Counted from the first letter of the stretch, positions 44,211-57,454 are shown. The stretch is DNA of 64,000 nt from Ailurus styani (GCA_002007465.1 LNAC01000781.1:387383-451382), one strand, 5' to 3'. Notes: a model not told the origin generated them from the letters alone. Translations and numbers: made by a program.

Positions 44211-47014
44211 TTTAAGAGCTATTTAATAAAAACATTATTTTTACAATTGTACAGTTCTTATTGTACATCTTAATTACAAATATGTGAATCCTTATTTTAT
44301 ATCATTTAAGTATAGCAGGCATTTGCTTATAATGCAAGTCAAATCCCATCCCATGTATACAAAGCTATGTTTCGTAGTTGTCTGTTATTTAAAACAGAAT
44401 TTATGACAAGTTTTCCCTTTATCTCTTTCTTAACCTCAATTATACATCATATATATTTTTTTCTGATTCTGTGGTCCTCACTGAACTTCTCTAAATCTTC
44501 CCTGTTTTTTTTTCATCATCACCATCATTTCTCTTTTCAAACCTTCTTTTTTCCTTTTAAAGAGACATAAAAATGCGTTACAAATGTAACTGGATTTGGC
44601 TTCATTTTTTTGAAATGACAACTTGGCTCTCACGAAATCTACTTACATTAACTCAACATGTCTCTAAAGTTTGTGTAGAAAAATCAGTGTGAAAGATTAA
44701 AAAATGACTACTTTTTCCTTTTGTGAATTTTAAAAGGGAAAAGTAAGGAATGATATATGAGCAGAGAAAACAGTGCTGCTTTGAACATCATATTGTTTAC
44801 ATTCCATTTGTGGAAATATGACTTACAGAGGGCAAACAATAGAACCTCACACACAGTTGAGTCAACAAGTATTTATAGAGTGGGTAATAAGTAACTAACC
44901 AACTGCTCCAGATGTGTTGGTGGTCCAGATGAGGATTGTACTTTAGAGCACAAAGTACCTATGTGATCTATTGTGCTTCCAAAGACTTTTGTTTAAACAT
45001 TATGAGCTTCTATGAAGAATGGTTGGTATGTTGGCCAGGGATCAAATCTGTCAAATTCCTTGAAGATAGTTAGGCTTTCAAAGTAGACCCTGTAATAAAG
45101 TTAGAGAACCCAGGATGGAGCAAAACCAGAGATAAATGAGTCCACTAAATGAGACTTCACTCATTGTCTGAATAAGTATTTGCATCTGAAGACTTTCCAA
45201 TGGAGGCAAATGTGATCCTGCTTAATTTAGAAAAACCTCTGAGGAAGAGTAATATCTGAGCTTGGCTTCAAAATCTCATGCTTTCCTAAGCTACAAACTG
45301 CCACAATACTTTGGTAGATTTTATCACATTAGTTTTGTCTTTTCCCAAATGATTTAAAATCATATTCTTATTACATGAATTCAAATTAATTTTCTTGTGA
45401 TTATTGTTTTTGGACTCTGAGCACCCCTAAAATGGTCCATGAGAATATAGAGAGTTTGTCCATTCCTTGCTTTATTTTCAGCTTCTGACACTTTGTATTC
45501 ACTAAATAAATTAACCTTTGGGTGATACAGAATGAATTAATCTCAGGGAGCTTTAAAACCCATGTTGCAATAACTGATTTGTTGAGTGTCTTTGAGCAGG
45601 CAATCACTGACATTCACTTTCAATGACTAAGTTGAGACTTGCTCCCTTAGTTCTCCTTTTCTATTCTCCAAGGTCACGTGTGCTCTGTGAAAATCAGAGA
45701 GAGCCACACATTATACAGACCAAGAGGATTTTTAAGCTCCATCTCTCACCTTTCTGGTCCAAACCTTCCCTCTTCCTATCTGGAATTTCTTGTTTCTAAC
45801 CAGAGTGATTATTGCATAGGTTTTCCTCTCTCTTTGCCTAGAAACTGATACATAACTTTGATATACCACTCATATTTTAGTTTTGGTTTTGGTGTTACTT
45901 CTGAATATTGCTGCTTGGATCACCCATTTTAATAACCTGCACTGTGACCCCAGACTAAACCAGCTCAGCATCTTTTCCCCAGTCCTACCCCATCCACAGC
46001 CCAGGAAAGGACAGCTCAGGACTCCAGCTGGTATGGAATTACAGAATTTGACAGGTTGGTTCTAAGACTGCAGTTCACTTGGAATTTCCCCCATGGACCC
46101 TGAAGGGACAAAAAATAAATTATCATCTCCTCCTTTTCCTAAGATCTAACAGTTACATAGGGTCTCTAACATGTTCCTAGTCATGTTGCAGCATGTCCCA
46201 AAGAGGTTTTTAATGTGTGAAAAAATAATCTTTATAAAAGATTTTTAAATGATTCCTCCCTTTTTATTTATTAATTTAATAAATTTACTCGGAATAATTT
46301 AAATACATTTTCTGATATAATTTTCTAGCATCTTGAGGCTAGAGAAGAACTAACTTAAGTTAACTAGTTTTGTTTTCATATAAACATTATCTCATAATGA
46401 AATACTGGTTGGTTGCTTGCTTGCAGTGTTGTTTATGAACCATAACTTTGTTTGCCTCTTGATTTCTGATAAAACACCTCAGTAAAGGAGAAAATCTATT
46501 AAAACTTGATTCCTGATTTGTTTCCTTTATAAGAAAGGTGTGTATAATATTAATATGAATTTTTAGGCTAGATATTTTCTCTTAGTTCCAAGATTCCTCA
46601 AATAAGTGTTTTCCATTCTTTTCACAATCAAAAATAGTAGTTTTTAAAATAGTCATGGCTATATTTACTAATAGCTTTTCTCAAACTCATATTCTGGTAT
46701 GTTGAAAATACTTATCTTTATTTTCTGATAGCCTTTCTGTTTACAATTTTAATATAGTATTAGGAAAAGAAGAGAGATTCTAATTAATGTTATTGCTGTC
46801 CTAGAAAATCTACATGGACTATTAGGTGAAAAATCACTGGCCTATACATTCTCTACTGAATTCCACAAAATATATTTCCAATAGCCCATGGAAATGTCAA
46901 ACTTAATATATTCCAAATTGAACTTATTATTTCACCTCCAAGCTCTCCTTCCTCGAATTAGTTCTCATTCTGCAATCTTTATCTTTTTAAATAGTGTACA
47001 TTGTCTTGTCAATT
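44211..47014. other. 2.8-kb block mostly without recognisable repeats
   Basis: No SINE or L1 seen. Around 44850-44900 (GAGTCAACAAGTATTTATAGAG) is a weak antisense L2 candidate. 45880-46080 is less AT-rich and holds a 60-codon frame without recognisable domains. Confidence 0.4.
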
Positions 47015-47029
47015 AGAAGCCTTGTCTCA

Positions 47030-47226
47030 GGGCGCCTGGGTGGCTCAGTGGGTTAAAGCCTCTGCTTTTGGCTCAGGTCATGATCTTAGTGTCCTGGGAT
47101 TGAGGCCCGCATCGGGCTCTCTGCTCAGCAGGGAGCCTGCTTCCTCCTCTCTCTGCCTGCCTCTCTGCCTACTTGTAATCTCTCTCTCTGTGTCAAATAA
47201 ATAAATAAAATCTTTAAGAAAAAAAA
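47030..47226 (+). mobile_element. SINEC, young
   Basis: Standard young copy with GGGTTAAAGCCTCTGC head. Target-site duplication AGAAGCCTTGTCTCA at 47015-47029 and 47227-47241, perfect. Confidence 0.98.
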
Positions 47227-47382
47227 AGAAGCCTTGTCTCATCTTCCACTGTCATCATGTGTTATTTTTAATTCTCCAAAATAAAATCACTAAAAACTGT
47301 TCATTTAATCTCAGAATTGTTTCTTGAATCTGGATTTTCCTGTCAATTTGTACTAGTGGCCCCTTATTCTCTGTCACTTAGA

Positions 47383-47455
47383 TTATCATATTATAGCTAA
47401 TATAATTATCATATTATAGCTAATAGATGATCATATTACAGCTAATACAATCTAA
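47383..47455. repeat. Short tandem repeat, about 25-bp unit, three copies
   Basis: Three imperfect units of ATTATCATATTATAGCTAAT (the third reads GATCATATTACAGCTAATAC). They lie at the start of an L2-like stretch. Confidence 0.9.
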
Positions 47456-48070
47456 TCTCACTTAGATTATTAAAATCGTGCTTTAGCCACTAGAATTTCC
47501 TTCAACCTTCCATCTTCCATGCAGCTACTAGATTCCTCTTCTTATAGAGTAAATCTCCATTCAATTATTCAGTAAGCCCATCAGTCTTTTGTTCTTCCAC
47601 TCAACAAATCAAGAAACACCATTCTTGAACTAAAATTTGATTTTGCTTTCCTTTTTAGGTTGTCCATTAGAAAATTTTAGCCACATTTATGACTTATTCA
47701 CTACAAAAGTGTAAATTCAATAGTGAATGCATTGGTGCAGTAGCTTCATTGCTCACTCCATTTTATATGATCCCCTCTTATTTACTTTTCTATTTGTTCT
47801 TATCATTGTTTTATTTTATGTGTAATGTCATAACCATGATTACGCTATGGCATGAGATGAAGCATATATAAAGTCACTCATGGACATTTCCAAACCTAAT
47901 CTTACTGGCTTCAGAAATCATTCTTGGCTCCCCATCAGTCATAACATAAAGTACAAACACCTTAACTTGGCTTCTTTGTCTCACCTCTACATTTCTGTGC
48001 ATCAAGTCTTACACCCTGTGTTCAGAAACAAATGCTCTGAGAAGCACAATTATTTCACAACATACAAGTA
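47456..48070 (+). mobile_element. L2, sense, diverged
   Basis: CTTTAGCCACTAGAATTTCC...TCTTCCATGCAGCTACTAGATTCC and TTCTTGGCTCCCCATCAGTC...AAAGTACAAACACCTTAACTTGG follow the L2 ORF2-end order (CTCCCTGCCTCC..., GGCTCCCCATC...AAGTCCAAACTCC). Confidence 0.6.
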
Positions 48071-48287
48071 AGGATTTCCTCACATAAAAGTTATACTGTC
48101 AAGTAAGTTTGAAAAGTGGCATATACCACATTCTCCTTATGACGATCTTGACATATTTTAAGCACAATTGCTTAAACAGTAGTATTTTTCAAACTTGAAG
48201 ATCTTGAGAATCAACTGGGACATTGTCAAAAGTTATGAGTTTTCAGACCTATTTGAAAAAAAGATTATGAATCATATATCTGAGGTG

Positions 48288-48642
48288 AGTGCTGTGGTTT
48301 GAATATTTATGTCCCCTCAAATTCATAAGTTGAAATCCTGATACTCAGTGTAATGGCATTAGGAGGTGTGGTCTTTGGGAGGTGTTTAGCTCATGAGAGC
48401 AAAGCCCATGAAAGGATTAGTGCCTTTATAAAAGAGGCCTGAGACAGATCTCTAAGCTTTTCTATTGCATTAAGACACAATGAGGAGTCTGCAACCTGAA
48501 AGATAGCTTGTACCAGAACACAACCATGCTATCACCCTGATTTCTCATTTCCCACCACCATAATTGTGAAGAAAGAATTTCTGTTTATAAGCTACCCAGC
48601 CTGTGTTATTTTGGTGTAGAAGTCTGAACAAATTAAGACACT
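48288..48642 (+). mobile_element. MLT1 LTR, sense
   Basis: Nearly complete: GTGCTGTGGTTTGAATATTTATGTCCCC, GGCATTAGGAGGTGTGGTCTTTGGGAGGTG, GGATTAGTGCCTTTATAAAAGAG and a 3' part AAGAATTTCTGTTTATAAGCTACCCAGCCTGTG. An ancient MaLR solo LTR without coding capacity. Confidence 0.93.
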
Positions 48643-48879
48643 GAGTTTATGAAGTCAGTGTTTTGACTAATTGACCTAAATTTCATTTATAATCAAGAAA
48701 ATTTAAGAAATAGTTGTTAAAACTTGTAAGCATTCTGCAGTAAAGAAACCTTTCTGTCTTTGTGTAACCCAGTGTTTGTCATACATATTTAGGTATGGAC
48801 ATCTTATTTCTCTGACACCTCGTTCTTTTCAGAAAACAACTTTAAAAATTCTGGCTAATGTTATTCTCTTTATGAAAAT

Positions 48880-49135
48880 TTCTTCTCCTATCCAGGAAAA
48901 TTCCTGGACATCCTTCAAGATGAAACTCAAAGCAACTTCCACCATGAATACTTCCCTGGCCTCACCTACATGGCTCCAGCTCCAGCTTGTAACATAGATC
49001 AAGTCACATTGTTTTATTTTAACAAGCCCATTTCTTCCTTTACTGTCTGAGTAACTTGAGGTTGCAGAACACATAAACACTTTATATAATGAATACATAT
49101 GATGAATAAATTAATGAATGATTCCATGAATGAAT
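48880..49135 (+). mobile_element. L2 3' end, sense
   Basis: CCTGGACATCCTTCAAGATGAAACTCAAAGCAACTTCC...CTTCCCTGGCCTCAC and a terminal GATGAATAAATTAATGAATGATT match the L2 3' end. The 73-codon frame here is L2 3' text, not a gene. Confidence 0.75.
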
Positions 49136-49574
49136 GGCAATATATCATCGAGCTTTCTAGAATAATTATGGATCAATCAGCACAATATAATCAGAATCAG
49201 TGTCAAATTCCAGTTTTATTCTTCTTACCAATCTAACTCATTTACTGGGGCATATATTAATGTACAGTAATCTTCACAAGTGATCTTAGAAAAACCTAGT
49301 CCTAAATTTATGACTACCACCATTCACTATGTCAAATGTCTCTTCTAGACTTTTCTTCTTCGATCAAATCTTTCCTGGACTGCTTTGTTGTTGGAAGAGT
49401 CAATGCTTTCTTGCTTTGTCATCTTAGGCATTTACCACATTCCTCTTGAGCTAATAGCTTAAGTATATTTTAGAATTTATAACCAAGAAAGAACAACTTT
49501 ATGAAGTATTTGCTTTTATGAAGTATTTGTTTATGAAGTACTTGCTATGTACAGAAAACCTGACTTCAGTATAA
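49136..49574. other. Unassigned non-coding sequence
   Basis: Possibly still L2-like around 49330-49450 (TCTTCTAGACTTTTC...GGCATTTACCACATTCC), not secure. Three TATGAAGTA(T/C)TTG units occur at 49499-49550. Confidence 0.35.
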
Positions 49575-49591
49575 GATTATTCTAATAGTTT

Positions 49592-49895
49592 CTTTTTTTT
49601 TTCAATTTTTTAAATTATTATTATTTGCCCCAGTGGTACAGGTCTGTGAATCATCAGGCTTACATCTTTCACAGCATTCACCAAAGCACAAACCCTCCCC
49701 AATGTCCATAACCCATCCACCCTATCCCTACCCTCCCACCCCCCAGTAACCCTCAGTTTGTTTTGTGAGATTAGGAGTCTCTTATGGTTTGTCTCCTTCC
49801 CGATCCCATCTTGTTTCGTTATTTTTCCCTCCCTACCACCCACGAGCCCCCGCCCTGAACCTCAAGTTCCAATCAATGGATAGTGCATTGGACTT
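49592..49895 (-). mobile_element. Carnivoran L1 3' end, antisense, young
   Basis: CCCCAGTGGTACAGGTCTG...AACCCTCAGTTTGTTTTGTGAGATTAGGAGTCTCTTATGG...CTTGTTTCGTTATTTTTCCC is the antisense of the recent carnivoran L1 3'UTR, with a poly-T on the left and severe 5' truncation. Flanks share ATTCTAATAG(T/C)TTCT on both sides (about 49578-49591 and 49898-49912). Confidence 0.92.
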
Positions 49896-49912
49896 CTATT
49901 CTAATAGCTTCT

Positions 49913-52900
49913 AAAGGAGCTCAGTATGGATTTAAAATATGGGTCCAGTATTTTTTGAAAAATTTAATCTTTGGTTTTATTGTTTTCATATTTTCATATA
50001 AATATTTACCAATACCTCTTTGTACAAATCTAAAAAGGAGCATTTACTGAAATGCTATTACGATTTTTAGCAACAGAAAGAACTATAACGTGTATCAAAA
50101 TCAAACATTTACTCTGAATTACACTTATGGGGTCTATTTTGGCATTAGGATTTTCACAGTTACCTAAAACAATATGCAAGTATGAATTTCTTTTCTCCAG
50201 TCTTCTCCAATGCACTTTTATATCCTATTGTTTGTTTCTAAGTTTAAAAATATTTTTAGAATAGAATGTATTTTGATCAGTGAATGTAGCTAACTGTGCT
50301 GAAAATAATTCTGTTTAAGTTTAGACACTAAAAAGAAATCTAGGATTTGTTTTGAGAAATTGATAATTAACTACTTCAGGAATTCTTAAAAATGCAACTT
50401 TACCCTTTAAGGCAATCTGTGTGTATGTTGTTATCACTAATACATGAATTAACAATTTTACGAAGCATATTACTGTTTCTCTAAATTACTAGGTCATCTC
50501 TTTTTGAGTGAGAAGACAGACTGATCTGTAACCTGCAGAATTCCTACAACAGAGCTTTACATATATAAGGTAAGAAACTTCTATCGATTTAGTTATCTGT
50601 CAACTTCATTTAACTACTAAATCACCCATATGAAACATATGGACCTCAACAAAAGAGCTATCCTAATCTATGACAAAGGAAACAAATGGTGAGATGAAAG
50701 GTTAAAAAAAAGAAATAAAAGAATTAAGAAGCTAAACGTAGAAGGTCTGGCATAAATAGCAGAGAATTCTGGATTATGTCAAAGTAGCCAAAAGGATTCT
50801 TCTGACTGGAAATTTATTGCATTGGCTTAAACAAAAATGTTACTTATTTGTATATCTTAATAGTATTGCATTTCTCATAAGCCACTTGTGAGCAGTGGTA
50901 GCGAACACATACACAAAGAAGCCATAGACAAGGAGAGAGAAAAGACGCATTCCATTATACAAATGCATGTGCACTTGGCTTGGTTTCTAGAGCAATGTAG
51001 GAGTACACTAAAGGAGGCTTGCCGAGGTTTGTCAGCCCTACTTTTACTGATACAGGGAACCACCTGCAGATGGTTTCAAGGTTATGGGAAGTCACTGGTG
51101 GTGTTTCTATCAACATGCATTAAGTTGCTCAATTTCTGGTTCCAGATCCCATTCTTTTATTATCCAAGGCAGGTGTGGTCAGTTTCCTTTAGTCTTGATT
51201 CATTGGCTCTTATTCATGGAAAACTCCCTGGTGTTTTCCCTAAGAAATGATAGCAATTCAATTCAATTTTAGCCATCTAATTTGTTGTTAAATTAGCTGG
51301 CATGCTATGTCATAGGGAATTATATTATTGGATTCCTGACCATCCTATTTCCTTGTTTTCTTCAGATTCTTTTACTTTAACCTTGCACTATGTGGAATAA
51401 AATAGTTATGTCTTTTACAGTAATGCTTATACCTACTCACAGAAATATATTTTACATGCTCCAGTAGGCACATTATAAATTGGTTCCTTAGAAATCCTAA
51501 GAAACATTCCTTGATATTTCATTTTTAAGAACACTTCTCACAAATTAAATCTGTGGGGTTTAAACTTACTTTTGAGAGAATTAAAAAAAACCCTGGAGCT
51601 TTACTAATTTCTGCAAAATTTGAATTAGTAGTAGTTGTAAATTTAAGGTGTTTTCCTTTTCAATGATTCTGATTTTGTATTTCTAAGTCTTTATGCTCTG
51701 CCACTATGCTTTCCTCTGATCTTTGTCAATATCCTAAGTGTGTCACGTAATTTGAAACAGACTTGCTCCTGTTTTCAACTATATTCAGTTTGTGGGTTAA
51801 ATATATGAGATAGAAATAACTGCACAAAATGTGCATTTCTAAGGCTAGACATTCCAAGTAGGCCTTTGTAGCCAAGAATGTGAGTTAGTCTGGGCAGAAA
51901 TGATAAACTTGGGTTCTTTTAAAATAATAGCAATGGGTGTGAATCCTGAATTTAGGAGTTTATTTATTTAATTTATACGAAAAGTTGTATTTAAAGATAA
52001 CTGGATTTGAAGGCTCTTGTATTAAATGTACCCAAGCACAAATATGATCAATGTGTGACATAACACCAGACAAGCCAAAAGTAAGTGATGCACAAGGAAA
52101 TGTGGTCCAACCTTCTCTGTCCTTGTTCGGCTGTCAGTCTCTGGTGTCAGCCACTTTATTTTAGTTGGGAAGGAAATAGGAAATTAGAGCAAATGAACAC
52201 ACACGTTTGTTCAAAAAAGAAGACTCTGAAACAGGATGTACATGCTGTGGTTAATAACAGCAAAACACCCCTAGGTTTACAATTCCTGCCCAGACTCACT
52301 CACATTCCTATCTGAACAGCCTAGGTGGAATGTCTCATACCAGTAACCCTGCAGGCAGAAGTGATGGGCACTGACAGAAGAATGGCTTCCACATGCTTAC
52401 AATATGGTGGAAGTTTTAGGTGACAGATTGATTCCATTGGCCACTCCCATGATTTGGGAGGAGCACCAAAGGAGATACACTTTCCACAGATCCAGGTCTG
52501 TGTTGTAGGGAAAAAGTTCAAATAACGGAACTGAAATGCTATGGTAATAAATCAGTGAGGCACATTCAGTAGCATGTGTGAAAAATCCTAAAGAATTGAG
52601 AAAGAATAAATGACTTAAACACACAACTGAGCTACAGTGTAAAAAAGAAGTGCTCATCTAAAGGACTAATGTTTCATTGTTGTTGTTCTTTAACAACTAG
52701 CCCTTAAGCACAAAATAAATGGCATTGTTATAATTATATACTCTCCAACATAGGGAAAATAAATGGTCAGATGATGTTTCTCAAAGCAAGCATACACTAG
52801 AAAGGCTAAAATAGAAACATACCATGATAATGCAGCAAATCTGGGGCATTGGGCTTACATTATTTCACTTTGGAGAAACAAGATGCAAATAATGTAAAAT

Positions 52901-53069
52901 ATTTAATATAAAATATTTTAATATTGTAAAATATTAATGTAAAATACTTAGCCTAATGAATCTGTCTACATTTCAAATTATGTGCTGCCTGAATTCTTCA
53001 GCCACAGAAATTGGTTTGACTAAAATTAGATCTCTCAAGTAAGGACCCTATTTCAGATGCCCTCTCTTC
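49913..53069. other. Largest block without recognisable repeats (3.2 kb)
   Basis: No SINE, L1, LTR, MIR or L2 text that I can name. It contains a 120-codon plus frame at 50888-51250 (MSSGSEHIHKEAIDKEREK...) without recognisable domain, signal peptide or splice context. AT-rich palindromic stretches (TAAAATATTTAATATAAAAT) are at about 52894-52950. Confidence 0.4.
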
Positions 53070-53185
53070 CTGAGGTTCAGGGAGATTAGAGAACATGCCA
53101 AAGATTTCACAAACAAAAATTTGAAGGTCTATCATGAGAATTCAGAATTTTTACTCCAAATTTCAAGTCCTTTCTCCCATCTCAC
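53070..53185 (-). mobile_element. MIR-like, antisense
   Basis: TGAGGTTCAGGGAGATTAGAGAACATGCC...AAAATTTGAAGGTC follows the antisense MIR core, diverged. Confidence 0.5.
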
Positions 53186-53429
53186 TTATTACAAAAGTTA
53201 TGATTCAATCCCAATTCAGCCACTGGCCATACTAGAGTAAATCGCATCAGTTTTAGGACTCTCCTACTAATCCCTCAGTTTTCATTAGAATCAGGATGGG
53301 CAGACTATTGATCTTATTTATGATTGGTCTCCAAAGCCCTATGTTGGCACATAGGCAGACTGAAGTCACTTTAAATTTCATGAATTTGCTTATTCCTCTA
53401 ATGAAAGTGTATTAAATCTATTATGGACC

Positions 53430-53543
53430 AAAAAAATCAGTGAGAACATCCTGTGTCTTCTCTCAAAGCGATTACAGACCAGAGCAGAGACAGACAATAA
53501 AATGAACAATTATAGTTAAGACACTAATATATAAATTTTTTTT
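53430..53543 (-). mobile_element. L2 3' end, antisense
   Basis: CAAAGCGATTACAGACCAGAG...GACAGACAATAAAATGAACAATTATAG is the antisense L2 3' block. A SINEC follows; the L2 may resume at 53791 onward. Confidence 0.62.
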
Positions 53544-53559
53544 AAGAAAAAGCAAAGAT

Positions 53560-53774
53560 GGGTGCCTGGGTGGCTCAGTGGGTTAAAGCCGCTGCCTTCG
53601 GCTCAGATCATGATCCCAGGGTCCTGGGATCGAGGCCCAGATCGGGCTCTCTGCTCAGCAGGGAGCCTGCTTCCTCCTCTCTCCTCTCTCTCTGCCTGCC
53701 TCTCTGTCTACTTGTAATCTCTCTCTCTCTGTGTCAAATGAATAAATAAAATCTTGAAAAAAAAAAGAAAAAAA
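53560..53774 (+). mobile_element. SINEC, young
   Basis: Full young copy with G/A-interrupted poly-A tail. Perfect 16-bp target-site duplication AAGAAAAAGCAAAGAT at 53544-53559 and 53775-53790. Confidence 0.98.
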
Positions 53775-53790
53775 AAGAAAAAGCAAAGAT

Positions 53791-54520
53791 AAAATTCTAG
53801 ATAAAACTGATAAAACTAGTTTTTAATGTCTGGCAGATAAAGAGTAGCCAGTGAAGGTCACTGCAAAGAAGCACAGGAGAAAGTGCAGAGATGAAGGAAA
53901 GGCAGGGCCAGTCAGAATCTTTTTCTGCCTCCCCTTGGCCCGCCATAAAAGAGGAGAGTTTGGAAATTCTGTGGGTGTGTAGCTTCAATGTGTTAATACA
54001 TATCCAGTTCCTTACAAGTGATTCATACTATATTTTTAATTACATTATTCTTATTCTAAGAAATAATACCCCATGATTTATATAATTGGGAAATTATATA
54101 TAGGATAATACATAGATATTTTCCCCATTTTAACTGAATTATATTTAGCAAATAAAACTATCCATATATTATTCTAAAAATAGTATATAAGTATATTTAA
54201 ATGTATAACCCGGACTATCCCTAAATAGCAATATGATTCATTCTTAAATGGATCACTCTTAACAGAGTCTAAAAATAAATTTTCAAGGATTTTTGTTAAT
54301 ACTTCTGAATACATCTTAGTGTGACAAAAACCTGAATATTATGCATATTACTGTCATGTACAGTCTTTCCACTATTTCTAGTACTACACATTTATATAGC
54401 AGCTCAAGAGTATCAAACAGTGGTTCTCTGCAATGAAAGAAGAGGAGAGTGGAGATTTAGACTCTATTTACATCTCTGTTAATAGCTTGCCTATAATCAT
54501 GGCTAATTCTTGATTCAGGC
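53791..54520. other. Unassigned sequence, perhaps L2 at left
   Basis: 53800-53930 may continue the split L2. The rest is AT-rich with nothing recognised. Confidence 0.35.
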
Positions 54521-54780
54521 CCAACATTTATTCAATAGTGATAGCTGGATGCAAGGCACTAGGATAGGCATTATAACAGTCTGAAGGCTGATGAGCTGTG
54601 GAATCATCATTTAAGAATTTGGCAGTGTAGCAGGGAAGATAAGATTAGCATAAAAATAATACAGGCTATACATTAAGTGTAATAAATCTGGACAAGTAAA
54701 AATTCCATGAGAACTTTTTAGGGAGACTGACTTCCAGCAGTGGATACCAGGAAAGGGATGTTAGAGTAGAAAAAATTACT
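54521..54780 (-). mobile_element. L2 3' end, antisense
   Basis: CAACATTTATTCAATAGTGATAGCTGGATGCAAGGCACTAGGATAGGCATTATAACAG is the diverged antisense L2 end (ATTTATTGAGCACC...CAGGCACTGTGCTAGG). Confidence 0.65.
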
Positions 54781-56060
54781 GCTGAGACATATTACTGAAC
54801 GTTTTTTTAGGGATAGAGTTTAGGTAATGCTATAGAGAGTAGACTACAATTGTTATTTTTAACTGCAATAACTATGAAATTGTAGGAATCACTATAAAAT
54901 GTATTTTTGTTCTTTGAGCTTTTAGGAAGCCCTGAACAATGAATGTCAGAAATCATTAGATAGTGTAGATTTCATATGCATTCAAATACGTACTCTCCAA
55001 TATACCTTAGTATTTCACATTTACTAGCCTATAATTTTTGAACTAAGTATATATATTTTCAAATTACAGCTTGTAAAATAACCCTTTACTTATTTAAGAC
55101 AAAATTATGATACTCCAACTAGCTATATCCTAGACCAAATTTTTCTGCCATTTTTAACCACTTGAAAATAAAGCAACTACCTTTTCAGTACTGAAAGAAT
55201 ACTTTCTTTTAAAACCATAAAGCTGTATTAATAGAATCCCAAACATTCCATAGTGGTGGCTCAACATGTTAAAATGTGAGTTCAGAAAGCCCATTTTGAT
55301 CTAAACCGTTTACACTGATTTTCAGCAGGGGACACTGAACAAGGGTTCACAGTTCAGTTCCTGAAACTGTGGTCTAGGTAGGGAACCACAGGGAGGTTGA
55401 CTGGCAGCTTTCAGAATGCTAAGGAGACAGGGCAAAGGGTTGTTCCTGACATTTTTCAAATGACTTTCTAAACAGAACTCTTCTATTACAGTTTTTGAAA
55501 GGGGGTTTCAGTAATTACAGAGCAAGATTCAGAGGTGAGAAAGTTGCTCTTAGCATGGTGGAGAACTGCATTTGGTGGGTAGGATCAAGAATGAGAAGGT
55601 GAGAGGGGACAAGGAGACCAGGAGAAAAGAAAGCCATAGACTAGTGATAAAAATGATATATGGCATTTTTTATCAAAGTGTCTCATGTGATAGTTTGTTC
55701 AAAAATCCAATAAACACTGGGTTTTCTAAGATAGAAAAGAAAAATATGTCATTAACCCAAATATTCATTTTTACCTATACAACCAGAATAGGGCAGTCAT
55801 ATTTAACAAAAGAGTGCAGGTGAACATTTAGATAGCATGACAACAGTCCCTGGAAAATCTGTTCTATTAGTTATCCTTCAATAATAATTCCTTTTCCTAG
55901 ATTAGCAAATAGTCTTGAGTTGCAAATTTTGTGAGAATTTCATTGTGTTTTCAGAAACACATTTGGATTGAAATGACTTTCTTACAGAAATTAATGATTC
56001 TTTGAGAAGCAACAGGCTCTCATGCAGAAATAACTTTTGCCTCCTTTGTAGAAATTATTT
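54781..56060. other. 1.3-kb block without recognisable repeats
   Basis: Nothing named. 55320-55450 is somewhat less AT-rich. Confidence 0.4.
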
Positions 56061-56185
56061 ATCTATCTTACCAGAAGGGAAGTTCCTGTAGAGAAGACCT
56101 TGTACTTTATCCAGTTTTGATACCTGAAATTTACCACAATATTCAACACATAATAAACACTCATCAAGTCGGACGAATGGAATTG
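56061..56185 (+). mobile_element. L2 3' end, sense
   Basis: CAGAAGGGAAGTTCCTGTAGAG...ACCTTGTACTTTATCCAG...CAACACATAATAAACACTCATC matches the L2 3' end order, ending near GTCGGACGAATGG. Confidence 0.65.
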
Positions 56186-57115
56186 CGATGTCCATACAAG
56201 AGAGCAGAAACTACTTTCATTTAACAGCCAGCAGTCACAGACATGGGACTCAACTCCTTGTTTAGAATGGAGAATTGTAACTTCACAAATTCTTCTTGGG
56301 TGCTTTCCTGAACAATGTCTTTCTTCATAGTCATATCACAAACTATGAAGCTCAGCTGGAGAAAAATCACAAATGAAACATCTTCCCCTCTAATTCAACC
56401 ATGGCAATTCAAACATGCAGTTGAACTTTGAAAACCAGAGCTTTTCATCCACCTGATTGACACTGAATTATCAGTTGACAGACTCATTACCACATGGTTA
56501 TCAACTTACTCAAGGAAATGAAAAGTTCATGAATACCTAGCAGTCATGGCAGATGTTAACAAAATTTGGCAGAGATATTTAAAACGTATTATGTACAAGT
56601 TTTTCATTTCTTATTACAAACTTTTTGCTTTTACTGATATGAACTGCAGGAATTGTCATGATTTTCTCCCTTTGTTGTTTAGATCAGTATTCATTGCAAA
56701 ATAGTTCATCGCTTTCGGTCCTTGCAATTTTGATTAGGTACAAATATTTATTTGGCATAAGTGAAGTACAGCAGAATGAATATTTTTATACAATTTCTGT
56801 CTAGAAATTGAATTAGTAAACAGGTAAAAAATGAAATTAGAATAGTATCGTAAAAGTATTCTATACTGAATTTTTAATAGACAACCCATTTCTTGGTAGT
56901 CCCTACTATTAGGAAGAAGTGGATATTATTTTTGCCATTGTAAAGTAAACACAAAAGATATATGTTTAACTAAATCTAATCAGGAGAAGAAAGTGTATTG
57001 TTTTCTACATTATTTTGCTGTTTTTTCCTCTCTGATTTTCTATATTTTTGCACCATCTTTGCTTGAGACAGGCAAGGTGAAAGGGTCGAGGATGGAGCAA
57101 AGGAACCAGGGTTTG
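56186..57115. other. Unassigned non-coding sequence
   Basis: About 930 bases with no recognised element. Confidence 0.4.
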
Positions 57116-57225
57116 AATACATTGCAACATTCATGCAATAAATACTTCGGAGTTCCCAGTGTGAGTCAGGCACAGGAGATATAGCTTTGAATAAAAATTG
57201 CCTTCATTACTTACAGTTTACAATG
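57116..57225 (-). mobile_element. L2 3' end, antisense
   Basis: CATTCATGCAATAAATACTTCGGAGTTCCCAGTGTGAGTCAGGCACAGGAGATATAGC...TTACAGTTTACAATG is the antisense L2 terminus. Confidence 0.68.
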
Positions 57226-57454
57226 AACTAAAAAAACACCTCCTGTCAAATTTCTTACATTCAGATTCTCATATTATCTCTCATAGACCAGTGTAACCAA
57301 GATCAAAGAGATAATTAGTATTTATGACATTTTATATTTTCGCTTTTAATTTTACAGCCATTTATTATGTAATTAGGTACAATAATAATGAGCCTTTAAA
57401 AAATATTTCCTAATGAGTCTTTATTATTTTCTACCACTATGGCAAGCAGGCCAG

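Noticed and set aside
50888..51250. 120-codon plus-strand open frame
   Set aside because: No recognisable family, signal or splice context. The length is possible by chance in 64 kb over six frames. Kept only as a test item within the repeat-poor island.
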